A stretch of 64,000 nucleotides of DNA from Pseudofabraea citricarpa. Lineage: Eukaryota; Ascomycota; Leotiomycetes; Helotiales; Dermateaceae. The notes under the pieces were generated by a model. That model had not been told where the DNA came from, searched no databases, and saw only the letters and a list, made by a program, of their open reading frames with translations. How positions within the stretch are numbered: the first letter of the stretch is position 1; every line of letters begins with the position of its first letter. Shown here piece after piece: positions 11,374 to 23,400 of this stretch. The position numbers and the translations under genes were made by a program. Where the stretch lies: contig JAPWGK010000019.1 in NCBI GenBank assembly GCA_029641185.1, positions 558,001 to 622,000 of the forward strand. The letters are read 5' to 3'.

Positions 11374-13120
11374 TTAGTAGTGGATAGCCTTGGAGTAAGT
11401 AGCCATAGCAGCCTCCTTGAAAGCCTCTGCCAGTGTAGGGTGTGCGTGACTTGTTCGGCCAATGTCTTCACTTGATGCACCGTATTCAATCGCAAGTGTT
11501 CCCTCAGCAATCATCTCTCCCGCGTTTGGTCCGATGATGTGAATGCCCAAGATTCTATCCGTCTCTGCGTCTGCCAGGATCTTCACCATACCCTCAGTAT
11601 CGAGGTTGGTCTTTGCTCTCGAGTTGGCTGAAAAGGGGAAAGTTCCAACATTGTACTTGGTTTCTGAAGCCTTGAGTTCTTGCTCGTTCTGACCAACCCA
11701 AGCGACTTCTGGGTGGGTGTACATCACTGATGGAATAGCACCATAGTTGACGTGGCCGTGGCCTTTAGTAATATACTCAACGGCAGCAACGGCTTCCTCC
11801 TCGGCCTTATGAGCGAGCATAGGTCCGAAAGTGCAATCACCGATGACACGAATGTGAGGGAATTTTGATCGGTATTCGGAGTCGATAACCATTCTTCCCT
11901 TATCGTCGGTCTCAAGCCCAATGTTTTCGAGACCAAGTCCAGCGGTGTAGGGTCGTCGTCCGATAGCGACGAGCACAACTTCGGATTCGAGCTAAAAATG
12001 AATTAGAATGTGTACATCAGTATGTGTACTTTACGCTTACCGTCTCCTTCTTTCCTCCTTTGGCGGCTTCAACCTCAAGCTTGATGCTCTCTCCGCTTGC
12101 ATCGCCACCGAGAACCTTGGTGTTGACCTTGAAGTCAATGCCTTGCTTCTTCAAGATCTTCTGCGAAGATTTGGCAATTTCGGCATCCATTCCAGGGCCA
12201 CCGATTTGTCCAAGGAATTCTACAACGGTAACCTTGGTACCAAGCCTTGACCAGACAGAAGCCATCTCAAGACCGATGATACCACCTCCAATAACAGTCA
12301 TAGTCGCCGGGACCTTCTCCAGCGCAATAGCACCAGTGCTCGTAATGATTCGCTTCTCGTCGATTTCAAGGCCTGGGAAAGGAGTAGCCTCACTTCCAGT
12401 AGCAATGAGAATGTTCTTTCCAGTGATGCTTTGCTCTCCGCCCTCATTAAGGTTGACCTTGACCTCATGTTCGCCAGTGAATGATGCGGTACCCTTGACA
12501 TATGTGACATTGTTCTTCTTGAACAAGAACTCGACACCCTTCGTTAATCCCGCGACGGCCGTGTCTTTCGATTTCATCATCTGAGTCAGGTTGAGCTTCA
12601 CATCGCCGACCTCAATACCTCGGTTCTTAGTGTCGTGTAGGATTTGGTGATAGAGATGAGAGTTGTTGAGAAGAGCTTTCGAAGGGATGCAGCCAACATT
12701 GAGACATGTTCCACCTAAGGTACCGCGCTTCTCGATACAAGTAACCTGCGCAAATCATCAGATTGATCATGGTCCATCGTCAATAGTAATCTTATACCTT
12801 TAAGCCCTCTTGCCCAGCTTTAATAGCTGCAACGTAACCGGCAACACCGCCTCCAATGATAACCAGATCTTGCTCCTCTACAACTTGTCAGTATCGTCCT
12901 CGTTATCGGATTGTGTATTATGCGCACCAGCTTCGGAGGCATATGACCGTCTCGACGACCTCGAAATTGTTGAAGGGGCAAAAACTGCGGGCAGGCTTGG
13001 GAAAATTCATTAGCAAGGTTGAGAGGGCATTGAAACCAGCCAGGCTATGTGTACTTACGAAGACTGTTGTCTGAAAGCTGACCGTGTGGCCGCTCGTGGT
13101 ACTAATAGATTGCGAAGCAT
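11374..13120 (-). CDS. LPD1: Mitochondrial dihydrolipoamide dehydrogenase (E3)
   Basis: Five exons: 13059..13120, 12928..12995, 12798..12877, 12041..12745, 11374..11991; 510 residues. It oxidises dihydrolipoamide with FAD and NAD+ as the E3 subunit of pyruvate and 2-oxoglutarate dehydrogenase complexes and the glycine cleavage system. The Arg/Ser-rich N-terminus (residues 1-40) looks like a mitochondrial presequence. Visible motifs are the FAD-binding GGGVAG (52-57), the redox disulfide GGTCLNVGC (C84 and C89), an NAD-binding GGGIIGLE segment mid-protein, and the C-terminal HPTLAE with the His489-Glu494 dyad. The third exon begins with an AG acceptor after TTGTAG. The acceptor of intron 1 (CCCAAG/CC) was chosen because it alone keeps the frame. 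It lies upstream of the desaturase on the same strand. Confidence 0.95.
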
Positions 13121-14180
13121 TTTTAAAGACGTTGTTGATGATCAATGAGCGGGTTGAAGGTGCTGAGCTCGATTGTTTTGGTGAGTCTCGGACAAACTTG
13201 AGTTGTTCCTGCCACTCCCGAACGGATCGGAAGCCGCTTTTCGCTTGAATGAAGTGGCCGATGAAGGCCAGAACAATCTGGTATCTGGGTCACTGTCCAA
13301 GACTGTCAATAACAAAATATATATAAAGTATTGCTTTTTTGGGTGATTAAATGATCCGGGGTTTGCTGCCTTAGTATGATGAAAGCTAATATATGGTCCA
13401 ACGCTTTTGTATGACCCGTTCTTTCAATATGCTGAAATGGCAATTCGGAACCCCCGAGTTGTTGAAAAGCATGGAGAAGCTCAACGGAACAAAATGTAAG
13501 CGCCTTAAACAGGAACTACCAGCAGCTACTCAAGTAATTTAAAGGTAGTGGGTAGCAGGATAATAAAACCACGCATGTTGGAAAATGGAATACCAGACAA
13601 GAACAGATATTACACTACAGGAAGGCTTTCCACATTTGACAGAAACCATCTTAGAAATATCTGTTTAGTAGCTCAACCTGAATACTTGCACATCTTAACA
13701 AGCTATTACCTATACAAGGTGCCTTAAAAGTTCAGGAGGCACATACCACACTCAAAGGGTATAGTATCTGGGGAAGTTGGGCAGTATTCAGAGCGACACA
13801 ACAGGCCGCGAATCATTAGTGACCTAACACGATATTTTGACTGCATCTCTTCACTATTGATTTTGATTCATAGCGCATATATGTTTATAGACTGCGATCG
13901 AAGTCTTGAACCGACATCAAATGAATCTAATCGTGCGAGATTTCCACTCCATTAAAGATGGTATTAGAATAACTACTTTTTTTCCACCTGGTTGTATGTT
14001 TATATCCTTGCCTAATTCAACAATTTGTAAGGTGATATTTTTTTGGTTATATACCTAGGTATATAAAGTCCAAACTAGTGCTTCACTCAATCTTACTCGG
14101 GTTTATATTCAACTCATCGAAGTATTTCTTTTTATTATATCATATATTTAATTAGCGAAAACTTCCCAACAATTACAGCA
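13121..14180. other. AT-rich intergenic region
   Basis: About 1 kb upstream of LPD1, strongly AT-rich from about 13.3 kb. No gene is supported. A perfect 18-bp palindrome centred on CCTAGG lies at 14048-14065, just upstream of the tRNA gene. Confidence 0.6.
14048..14065. repeat. Perfect 18-bp palindrome with CCTAGG core
   Basis: TATATACCTAGGTATATA reads the same on both strands. The TACCTAGGTA core recurs in other intergenic regions of the window (15077-15086, 27098-27107, 57029-57038). Confidence 0.9.
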
Positions 14181-14278
14181 GTCGAGTTGCCAGAGTGGTT
14201 AATGGGTAAGACTTGAATCTTCACTGATCCGGTTATCTTATGGTTTCGGCCTCGTAGGTTCAAATCCTGCACTCGACG
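14181..14278 (+). tRNA. tRNA-Ser (anticodon UGA) with 17-nt intron
   Basis: The acceptor arms GTCGAGT (14181-14187) and ACTCGAC (14271-14277) pair over 7 bp, with G as discriminator base. The D stem CCA/TGG, anticodon stem TAAGA (14206-14210 region) with TCTTA (14236-14240), a GG..CC variable arm and a T arm around GGTTCAAATCC complete a class II tRNA. The anticodon TGA is at 14214-14216. Between position 37 and 38 lies an intron at 14218-14234. Internal A-box (GCCAGAGTGG) and B-box (GGTTCAAATCC) are present, and a T run from about 14310 is the likely Pol III terminator. Confidence 0.9.
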
Positions 14279-15214
14279 TTCACAGTGGACTTTCCGGAGT
14301 TCGAGAACATTTTTTTTCTTTCTTTTTTCTTTTTGCGTATAAATGAAATGGTGGGTGGAATGGCTCGCTTACTCCACCTCCGATCCAAAGTTTTATTTAG
14401 CGACCCTGGGACCCATACACCTACGTTGTATGTAGAGTAACAACTCCATTTTATTTCAAGTTTATAGTAAAGCCGGTCATCGGGTTTAAATTCTTACACT
14501 ACGGTTTTAATGCCTCCAGCTCGCTTAACTATAACACCTATTCGAAAATGCTATATATACACTAAGCAAATGCCGTGTTCTGTTTAGTGCTCTAATACAG
14601 CTTCGGGATTGTGTATCATCGTTATTATTATGTATCTATAGATAGCAAGTAAAGAAGAATTCGATAATAATAATCATAAGGTGTATCTTTCATAAGTACT
14701 CCTCCACCTTGAATGCGATACGTATAAGGCAAGGTAACTTTATTGACCTGAACCACAGCTATCATAGAACATCTTCTACTTTCATCACGCCACCCACTTC
14801 CTAGCAGACACCTAGTATAAAACATCATGTAGAGTTAAGAGACAAGAAATGGAAATGCTTGATTTGCCAGTCACTCACTCCAAGGCACTCGTGGTAAGAA
14901 ACATCTGTGGTTAGTTTAATTGTAGCTTGGAAACGAGAGTCTCGACGTGGTCATTTAGCTGAACTATCAAGTACCTCCTCATATCACTAATGTGAAATGC
15001 ATTCAAACGACTATAGTTTTGAGAACTCTGGTATTTCAAGCGCAACGATAATGCATATCATGTGATTCTAATCACCTACCTAGGTAACCTGCCTAGGTAT
15101 TTAGCTGATGCCTGAATTTATCGACCCTCCACAACTCTTTCATCCAGCAACAAAGCTACTTCACCAAAGCCAATCTATCATTTCCTGTGATGATACTCCA
15201 GCACAATCGAAATC
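14279..15214. other. Intergenic, AT-rich
   Basis: Contains the Pol III T-run terminator near 14310 and an AT-rich stretch without supported genes. A TACCTAGGTA palindrome (15077-15086) and a second CCTAGG (15092-15097) precede the F-box gene. Confidence 0.6.
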
Positions 15215-16063
15215 ATGGACGCCGTTTTCTCTGCCCCTGAACTCCTCGAAGCCATTATCAGTAGCTTATCAATGCAAGATATTCTCGTCAACGCGACGCG
15301 AGTGAATCGGGCATGGAATGCAACCATCAACGAATCTCCTGCGCTCCAGCAGCATTTATTCTTCGATCCCCAAAAGACTTCCCCATATTGCAACCCTGCA
15401 CATGTCAAGAATCCCCTTCTCATCAAAAAGTTTCCGGGCTGGTTCCTGGACCTGCGTGCTACCGGTCAATTCTACATCGACCCCGACTCGCAAGAAGCGT
15501 TCATGGAGGATTACTTAGGCCCGTTCAAATCATACCGATTCACCGGCGCGTACAACGTCAGAAATTCGGAATGGGCTGCTAGATCAGACGCCTTTTCTCG
15601 AGCGAATGCCAGCTGGAGGCGGATGCTAGTCATACAACCCCCCGTGACGCAGCTGAATATCGTGTATGCATCACAGTTCCGCAAGCGGTGGGTGAGGAAA
15701 AGAGAAACCAAAGAGTTCCATGCTGGTTCTGAATTGAGAATGGGGTTTCTTTATGACTTCGCGATTGATGAGTTGGATGAAACCTTGGTCGCTTTTACGT
15801 TTCTCTGGAACATGTTCGAGGTGGAGGATGATGCGGACGCTCGAGAATTCCACGGCGAGGAAGATCCAATCTATTGCTACAAGTTGATAGAGAAAGCCGA
15901 CGTCCCAGATAGCCTTACGATGATCTTCAGGAGCTGTCATGAAAATTCCAATGGCTGGCAACCACGAAAATTCGGTCACAATAAATTGGAACCGAAATTT
16001 AGGAGCAGAGTAGAGGATGTGATCCAGAGCGATGGAGTCCCAGCAGAGGGAATTCAATTTTGA
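15215..16063 (+). CDS. F-box domain protein
   Basis: A single exon of 282 residues. Residues 6-45 form an F-box (VFSAPELLEAIISSLSMQD followed by LVNATRVNRAW). This is the SKP1-binding motif of SCF ubiquitin ligases; the substrate is unknown. No leucine-rich, WD or kelch repeats follow. The rest is aromatic-rich and resembles the many fungal F-box proteins with no known partner. A shorter ATG is not needed because the first ATG already precedes the F-box. It converges on GAA1 with 280 bp between. Confidence 0.8.
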   Translation: MDAVFSAPELLEAIISSLSMQDILVNATRVNRAWNATINESPALQQHLFFDPQKTSPYCNPAHVKNPLLIKKFPGWFLDLRATGQFYIDPDSQEAFMEDYLGPFKSYRFTGAYNVRNSEWAARSDAFSRANASWRRMLVIQPPVTQLNIVYASQFRKRWVRKRETKEFHAGSELRMGFLYDFAIDELDETLVAFTFLWNMFEVEDDADAREFHGEEDPIYCYKLIEKADVPDSLTMIFRSCHENSNGWQPRKFGHNKLEPKFRSRVEDVIQSDGVPAEGIQF

Positions 16064-16343
16064 AGTATGCTGCCAAGCATGGCTACCAGCACGAAACAAT
16101 GTCTGCTTGCTACAAGAGCTAATAAAACCAAAATATTCCCAATAAATTTGACGAGGAATAAACGTGAATCCTTGTCTACCGCGCCGGATTTGAGTGGCTT
16201 GAGGTGTCCGATGAAGATATAGTTGCTTCTAAAACAATGTGAACATAACAACGTACCACCAAAATCGAGGACTCCCTTCCCAGTGAAGTTAGAGAACTAT
16301 GTTTTTAGACGTGTTTTGATTTTTGGGTAATATACAATATGAT

Positions 16344-18423
16344 TTAGATGCCCTCCTTTGCTTTCTGCTTCTTATCCTCAGAATCTGTCGGTTTTCCGTA
16401 CAATAACACTGCACCAACCAACCACGCTGGCCACCAAACACACCAAACCACAACCTGGGTGTTCATGCCCCAAACATCCCATCCAAATGCCGCTTCCTTC
16501 AGTATGTCACCCGCATTTAGGTTCCATGTGAACGCTCCAGCTATTAGCACAGTTGTTGGCGCAAGCATGTTTACCAGGATTGAAAGCAAGGTGACAACGA
16601 CTGGCCATCCAGGCAAGGGTTGGATATAGGTGAGTGGTGCAGCCAGTAAACCGACCAAGAAAGCAAGCGAGAAATTTAATGTCGCCAACGAAGATAGGAA
16701 CATGCCCAAGAGGAGAAGAGAAAAGGACTTGATGAGTTGATACTGCTGGGTTGTAGGTGCAAAGTACCGAACTACGGATTTGGAAATCACGTAGGGCAAA
16801 ATTATATTTAACACAGTGAACACTGCGAACATGGCTGGTAACATCTGGTAACTAATGTCAGATTTAATCACGGTGATTGAGAACTTGACATACCTTGTGT
16901 GGAGTGTGGTTGAATATGTAGAGTGGAACAACCCCGAGGAACTGAATTCCAGCAACCACAGAAAGAGGTAAGAATAGTTCTCGCTCCTTGACACTCACAG
17001 TTGACTCCGGCACTAAAGCCTTTGCGCCATCTTTCTGTACAACTTCCAGGGGTGTTGCATTCTCGTTGGATTTGAAGGTCGAAGCCACTTTCGCTGTTTT
17101 CTCAGTTGGAAACCCGCTTTTTACCCAGAGGAAAATGGCCATGATGGTGAAATTGACAGCGACGAGCATAGCACTTGGGAGGTAGGTGCCGATGCTAACA
17201 AATCGGCCTGAATGCATGAGCAAGTAGAAGAAGAAGCTCTGATGCAAATGCTCCAGTAAATTGTTTAAGCTTCGAAATGTGCTTTCGATGACCCGGCCCA
17301 TGGCCATCTCATCTTGCCAGCCCTCCCCGAATGGCTGCAGGGTTATCGCATCAACATGATACGGAATAAAACTGCTATGGGGACCAGATGCGTGACCTAG
17401 TCCTTGATTGAGCATGCCGCGAAGCATAGTCTGCAGACGAGCCTGATAGTTGTCCGAGTGCTTCCACATCTGCTGCAAAGTAACCCCAATACCCATTTGC
17501 CCGCTTGCGATAGAGACAACAGTGTTGAACAGATCCAAGTTGGGAAGCTGACCGTTGATACCGTCATATACTATGTGAAGAGACTCAAAGCGGTGATCGA
17601 AGGGGTAGTCAATGACTACAGCGCCTTGTAAAGCTCCGCTTTTCAATGACAAGGACTCAATTGCTGGAGAGGAGTGGGTGTCATGGTACGCATCGACCCA
17701 AGCCTGAGGGCCTGCTTTACTATCCGGGGTAACCAGGAAAATAATATCCTTCGACCATAATGACCAACCTACTCAATGTCAGTATTTTATCCTCATTTGC
17801 ATGCATGCCTCGTACGTTTAAAATACCTGGCCAGTGTAAGCACCAGAGCTACACCACTACGATTCAGCTCTTCCTCTACGTTCTTCCAAGCTCCAACAAG
17901 TACTATGGCTTCGGTCGCATCTCCGCGTGGTGCATGCAGAATGGCATATATGTTCTCTCCCTGATATACTTCCCCAGCAGACCTGTATTCGTACTTCTGC
18001 CTCGCAACCTTAAGACCAGCGGCCTTGAACAATTCTTCCAACTTATCATTCACCCTGAAGATAGAACTGTGTTAGCCTCTCTCATGACCCTAGCGGTTCT
18101 ATGTTGCTTACTCGACATTGCTCTTGGACTCTAATGCTTCCACCTCATGCTTAAAGGCCCTGAAGATATTTTGATCGCTGCCCGCAAAGTATGTGTGCAC
18201 TTGTCCAGGTAAAAGGGCATTTTCTGAGATATACGTCCTTCGCGAGTAGTCGTTCAGCGGGAGTAGAAATAACCAGGCTATGCCGACAGTTATACAAAGG
18301 AAGGACAGATAGGGTGGTAATCTGAGGATTCTAGGATCCCGCCGGAGAAGCACGCCTGAAGCTTAGGGGTTATTAGCTACATTATTTGTGCGTACTTGAA
18401 TGATACTTACACAGGAGAACCAT
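16344..18423 (-). CDS. GAA1: GPI transamidase subunit Gaa1
   Basis: Five exons: 18411..18423, 18112..18355, 17816..18054, 16894..17768, 16344..16844; 623 residues. The first coding exon is only 13 nt (ATG plus three codons and one base). Gaa1 is a multi-spanning ER subunit of the transamidase that attaches preformed GPI anchors to proteins such as the GEL enzyme encoded at 39.5 kb. Features seen: a type II-like N-terminal membrane helix (about 17-35), a long lumenal M28-peptidase-like domain with the block RYFKRWSLWSKDIIFL, and at least five C-terminal membrane helices. Introns are 47-57 nt. The intron 16845..16893 uses CCAG rather than the nearer TTAG, as required by frame. Confidence 0.92.
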
Positions 18424-18761
18424 TGTGCGGTCAAGTCGCAGTTTCTGGCAGCATTGATGGAGATGAGGAAATTTGGGTGTACAATCATATCGCGACGCTG
18501 TCCCCGGTACGCGACTTCCGCCATGTCATCACCGAGGTTCAAATCAGTACTTAGAATAAAAGTACCATAATTATAATTTTATGACATGGTTTTGAGCTTT
18601 AGAATTGATGTATAAGATTGGTCAAAGGCCAGAACTGTATTACAAATATGTATCTTACTACCCAAATTGAAGAAGCTCCACCAGCTCCACCAGCTCCTAC
18701 AACTCCTCCCAATGCATGTTATCTTACAATAGTATGTTCCGACTCTTTGGTAACTCCATAT
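18424..18761. other. GAA1/RBD2 spacer
   Basis: 338 bp between two same-strand genes. It contains a short CTCCACCAG direct repeat near 18677-18700. No gene is seen. Confidence 0.6.
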
Positions 18762-19804
18762 TTACGGACCCAAACGCTGAGAGCTTCCCACATATCCTAA
18801 TGCGACACCACTCTCACCCGCTAATGTGGGAGTTGCAGTAGGGAGTACACCATATCTCCCGTATGTTTTTTGGTCAACAGAGACGTAGTGTGGTAACCTT
18901 CCAAGGAGATTCATTTTACCTTCCACCCATCTCAGGATTTTCTCTGGCGGTGCTAGGAATTTGAGGTATCCAAGACCCCCTTCAAGAAGATTGATCAGCA
19001 TAGTTCAACCAGGGGGGGAAGTAGAGCGAAGGTTCACTTACATCCATATCCAACAACAAGACCGCAGACATGTCCAAGAAAGCTGGTGTGAGGTATTAGA
19101 ACAGATGTGAAGATCACTAGGACAAGTGGTGTTATCCAAGTAGGGATCTGGGTAGTGCCCAAAGTGAAGTGAGGATTGGTTTTGTAGGTCTTAACAGCCT
19201 CCATCGCAAGTAGTGTGAAAACCCATGTGCTATTTCTCTTGTTAGCCATTTCCCCCATCAGTTAAGACTGCATCACAAACCTGGCTCCCAATACAGTTGT
19301 ATTCATTCCTAACAGCCCGCGCTCGATGACCGTATATAATATGGCCGGGATGGTGGACAACGCTGCAATATTGTTAGCGGAACTCTCGTATGATCATCGA
19401 AGGAAAAAGAACGCTGCGCAAAACTCACGGCCAAAGAAGAGTGCAAGAGAAGTCAGCGTTCCATATTCCGCCTCGAACCGCTCTAGTAGTGGTGTTAATG
19501 CAACCAGGTTGAATAGTGTATGGAGGAAGCCGGCATGAACGAGGGGAAATGTGTTGGTTCGGTACACTGAGCAGGCCAATAATTAGTTCTGGTATGCAGG
19601 ATAAGAGGGTGACATGTACGCACTGGAAGTTATTCCAATCTCCTTAGGGATAAGTGCCCCCCATTGCTGAACATCCCAAACAGGTGCCAATGAGGCCAAC
19701 CAGAGCGCAATTATGATGAGAACCACAGCACGCGTAAGAAGCGGTAGTCGGAAAACATACGAGCGCATGCGCGTTGCGGAAAAGGATGGAAGTGTCGGTG
19801 GCAT
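18762..19804 (-). CDS. RBD2: Rhomboid intramembrane protease, Rbd2-like
   Basis: Five exons: 19624..19804, 19429..19566, 19281..19362, 19042..19229, 18762..18979; 268 residues. It has an N-terminal membrane helix, the HAGFLHTLFNL block, a catalytic Ser in LGAS (S134) and a catalytic His in GHVCGL (H187), all within predicted membrane helices. In Schizosaccharomyces pombe and Aspergillus, Rbd2-type Golgi rhomboids are needed for cleavage of SREBP under low oxygen or sterol; that role is inferred here. The cytosolic tail after about residue 205 is typical of this group. All introns have GT donors and CTAAC/CTGAC-like branches. Confidence 0.9.
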
Positions 19805-20468
19805 GTTGGGGAAGTGTCCTCTCAGTATAGGATTTATCTGAGCTGTTCCGCAGCAGTATTCGAACTAGTTGTTGGTACGAGTCGCTAGCTATCCGGAACC
19901 CACAAAGATAATAACCCGGGCCAGTTCTAACCACATGAGCAATTCTGCAAGGTGAAGAGTCGTTGAAACTTGATAGAGTGCAAAGAAACGCTCTGTAAAG
20001 CACAAGCACCCACGAGATATATGATTCGCTTAATGCAATCTTACAACCCTGTATTTCAAGGCTGAAGATCTACGATAGACGGAGGCGTCGAGGTCACTCG
20101 ATCCAGCTTGAAACATGCGTGCCACGCCATAGAAAAAAATATCAACCGCTTTGTTATTTTTGTGACTTTTGACATCATAATTATATACGTTTGTTTGAAC
20201 AAAAGAATCTTTCAAGCAAAGGGATACTTACGTATTTCATAAGCAATAATTGCGAGAAATAAAGTATCATATCATCTGAACAAGCAATTTATTTCAACGT
20301 GTTTTAACATAAAAAATTGATTCATTATATGCTGACGGAACGGCTGGTTAACAACAAAGAGAAGGTTCATTTCATGAACTGCAGTAAACCCCAGAGCTCG
20401 AAAATCAAACTCCCCGTTGCATACGAATTTACAATACCCACCCCCATCCCAATTCAACATACAGCCGT
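19805..20468. other. RBD2 promoter / ACO1 3' region
   Basis: 664 bp, AT-rich from about 20130 to 20300, between two minus-strand genes. No gene or clear repeat is seen. Confidence 0.6.
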
Positions 20469-23400
20469 CTATGATGAGGCATTGGCCTTAGCCATAGTGT
20501 TCAAAGCACTTCCATTCTTGAACCATTCAATTTGTGGTGCGTTGTAGGTGTGTGCAAGCTTAATATCAAAAGTCTCACCGCCGTTCTTGGGGTGGACACG
20601 GAGAGTCATTGGCTTTCCAACGGCAAGCTCTGTGCACAAAAGATCGACCTGGGTACCAATTAGATAACATGTTTGCTAACAGGAGGGGACGGTCTTACCT
20701 TGTCTTCTGGGTTGATTTTATCATAGTCCTCTGGGTTGATGAAGGTCAGAGGAAGCATACCTTGCTTCTTCAAGTTGGTCTCGTGAATTCGGGCAAACGA
20801 TTTAGTGATAATGGCAAGTCCACCAAGATGTCTTGGCTCAAGAGCAGCATGTTCTCTTGAAGATCCTTCACCATAGTTCCAATCACCGACGACGACCCAC
20901 GGAATGCCCTTCTTCTTGTAGTCTCTGGCGGTGGCTGGGACTGCATCATATTCACCGGTGGTGAAGTTCTTGACCTTGTTGGCTTCACCATTTTCAGCAT
21001 TGGTAGCACCGATAAGCATGTTGTTAGAGATATTGTCCAAGTGACCACGGTATTTGAGCCAGGGACCAGCCATGGAAATATGATCAGTGGTGGTCTTTCC
21101 CTTAGCCTTGATGAGGATTGGGATGTCTGTGGCATCCTTTCCATCCCAAGCCTTGAATGGCTGAAGAAGTTGTAAACGGTCACTGGTTGGGGAGACTGCA
21201 ACAGCGACAGAGTCACGGGTTGCAGGTGGTGCTTGATAGGTGTCCTGTCCAGGGTCGTATCCTCTCGATGGAAGACCATCTCCAGTTGGAGCGGCCAAAA
21301 GGAATTCGTTTCCGTCCTTGTCCTTTAGCTTATCGGTAAGAGGATTGAAGTGAAGGGAGCCGGCAATGGTCATTGCTACGACAAGATCTGGCGAAGTGAC
21401 AAAGGAGTGAGTGGCGGGATTTCTGTGGAAAAATTAGCATTCTTGAATTCTCTAAGGGAAAATCAGGAATCAGTACGCGTCATTGCGGGCGCTAAAGTTG
21501 CGATTATAAGATGATATGATAGAGTTGGCTTGTCCTTTCTTGACGTCCTTGCGGTCCCATTGTCCTAAGGGGGATGTTAGTAGACAGTTGATGAAGTAAG
21601 AAGTGGATGGATTTCTTACCGATGCACGGACCACAGGCGTTAGCTAGAACCATACCTCCAAATTCCTCAAGAGTTGCAAGTTGTCCACTGTGTAAAGTCA
21701 ATGAACGAGTTCTCCAAGCAATGCAGACGGTCTACTCACTCTCTGGCAATTGTGGCACGAACTTGCTCTGAGCCTGGGGTGATGGTGAACAAAGCCTTGG
21801 CCTTGATACCGTGGTCAAGAGCGTCACGAGCAATGGAAGCAGCGCGAGACATGTCCTCATAAGAAGAATTGGTGCAAGATCCGATCAGACCAACTTTGAG
21901 CTCTTCTGGCCAGTGATTGGCCTTGACAGCTGCACTGAACTGGGAAATTGGTGTGGCAAGGTCTGGTGTGAAGGGACCATTGATGTGAGGTTCGAGCTCG
22001 GACAGGTTAATTTCAATAAGCTGGTCATACTCAACGCCCTCGTCTGCTCGCAGCTCCTTTGCATAGACACGAGCAAAGTCGCCAATGTCTGATCGCTTGG
22101 TAGCTGCAAGATAATCATACATTCGATCATTGAAGGGGAAAACAGATGTTGTGGCGCCGATTTCAGCTCCCATGTTAGCAATGGTACCTGATCCCGTGGT
22201 CGAGATAGATTCGACACCGGGTCCTGAGGTAGTGATGTTAGTGTCCATGTTGGTGCAGACATTCATCTTGTCCCAAAAACAGAATAAAAATGACGGTCCA
22301 AAAAAAAGTGGGACCCTCCCACTAGGAAGAGTTTTGTTGCTGGGCGGCAGCACGCTGAATGTGCCGCTTTCCAGCGTTGTGTCGCTCCAGGTCGTACTTG
22401 AGCTTGAAACCAGAGTCGCAAATCGAACAGTAATGTGGCTTCGAGTCTTGAGCAACTTTGGGGGCGCCATGCTTCTTGGTCTGGAGGTGTTGGTCCATCT
22501 TCCACTGCATGTCAAATGAAATGTCACACATCTCGCAGTAGAAAGGATCCAAGGGAAGGACAACGTCTGGACCGCCATGCATTGGTCCCTTGAGGTGGTT
22601 CGCGAGCTCGTCTGCACGCTTGAAGACGTCTCCGCAGGGATTGCATTTGTGGACCTTCTTGGGGAGCAGGTGTGGAGCAGTAAGTGCAATGTGGTTCTTG
22701 GACTTTTGATGGTTCGAGAACTCAGTCTTGTGCGGGAAGAGCTGATCGCACGGTGCACAGAAGAAACGCTTTTCTTTCAAAGCCTTTTCGCGTCCCCTCC
22801 GCTCAATCTCTCTCTCTCTCTCCGGGTTGTTCTTGCGGGACTTTTGACGATGCTTCTTTTCTTGGAGACGGTACTTTGCAAGGTCCTTCTGCTTGGATTC
22901 CTGTTTCCACTTGCGGACATAGGCTGAACGTGCTTGTGTGAGTTCCCGTCCACGAGCTTCCAATTCTTCAGCAGACAAGTTAAAATCGCCAGCAGGGACC
23001 TCAATCAACGGATGATGGGTACACAGACCCTTGTACGTGACCATGGCTCGGTCCCAAGGACTAGAATCAGCGAAGGCCATAATGAACCGTGTCTCGGAAT
23101 GCATGGTCCAGAACGCAAAGGCGAACATGGCTTCAAGGGCCACAAATGCACAGCGTCTAAGGGGTGCGTCTGCATAACTGGGCATGGTTCCTGTGCATAG
23201 GAACCCCTTGTTGACGAGCTCATAGCCTAGGTCCAAATATTTCAAGACAAATCTTGGAAGTGCGATTCTGGACAATGTGTCGTAATGTCTGAGACGTGCC
23301 GCCGCTCCAGATGTTGTATGCGTTGCGGACCCAATGTAGACTCTTGGGGTACAACCTTCTTTTTCGAGGACCAAAGCATAGACACCCCAGACACGTCTAG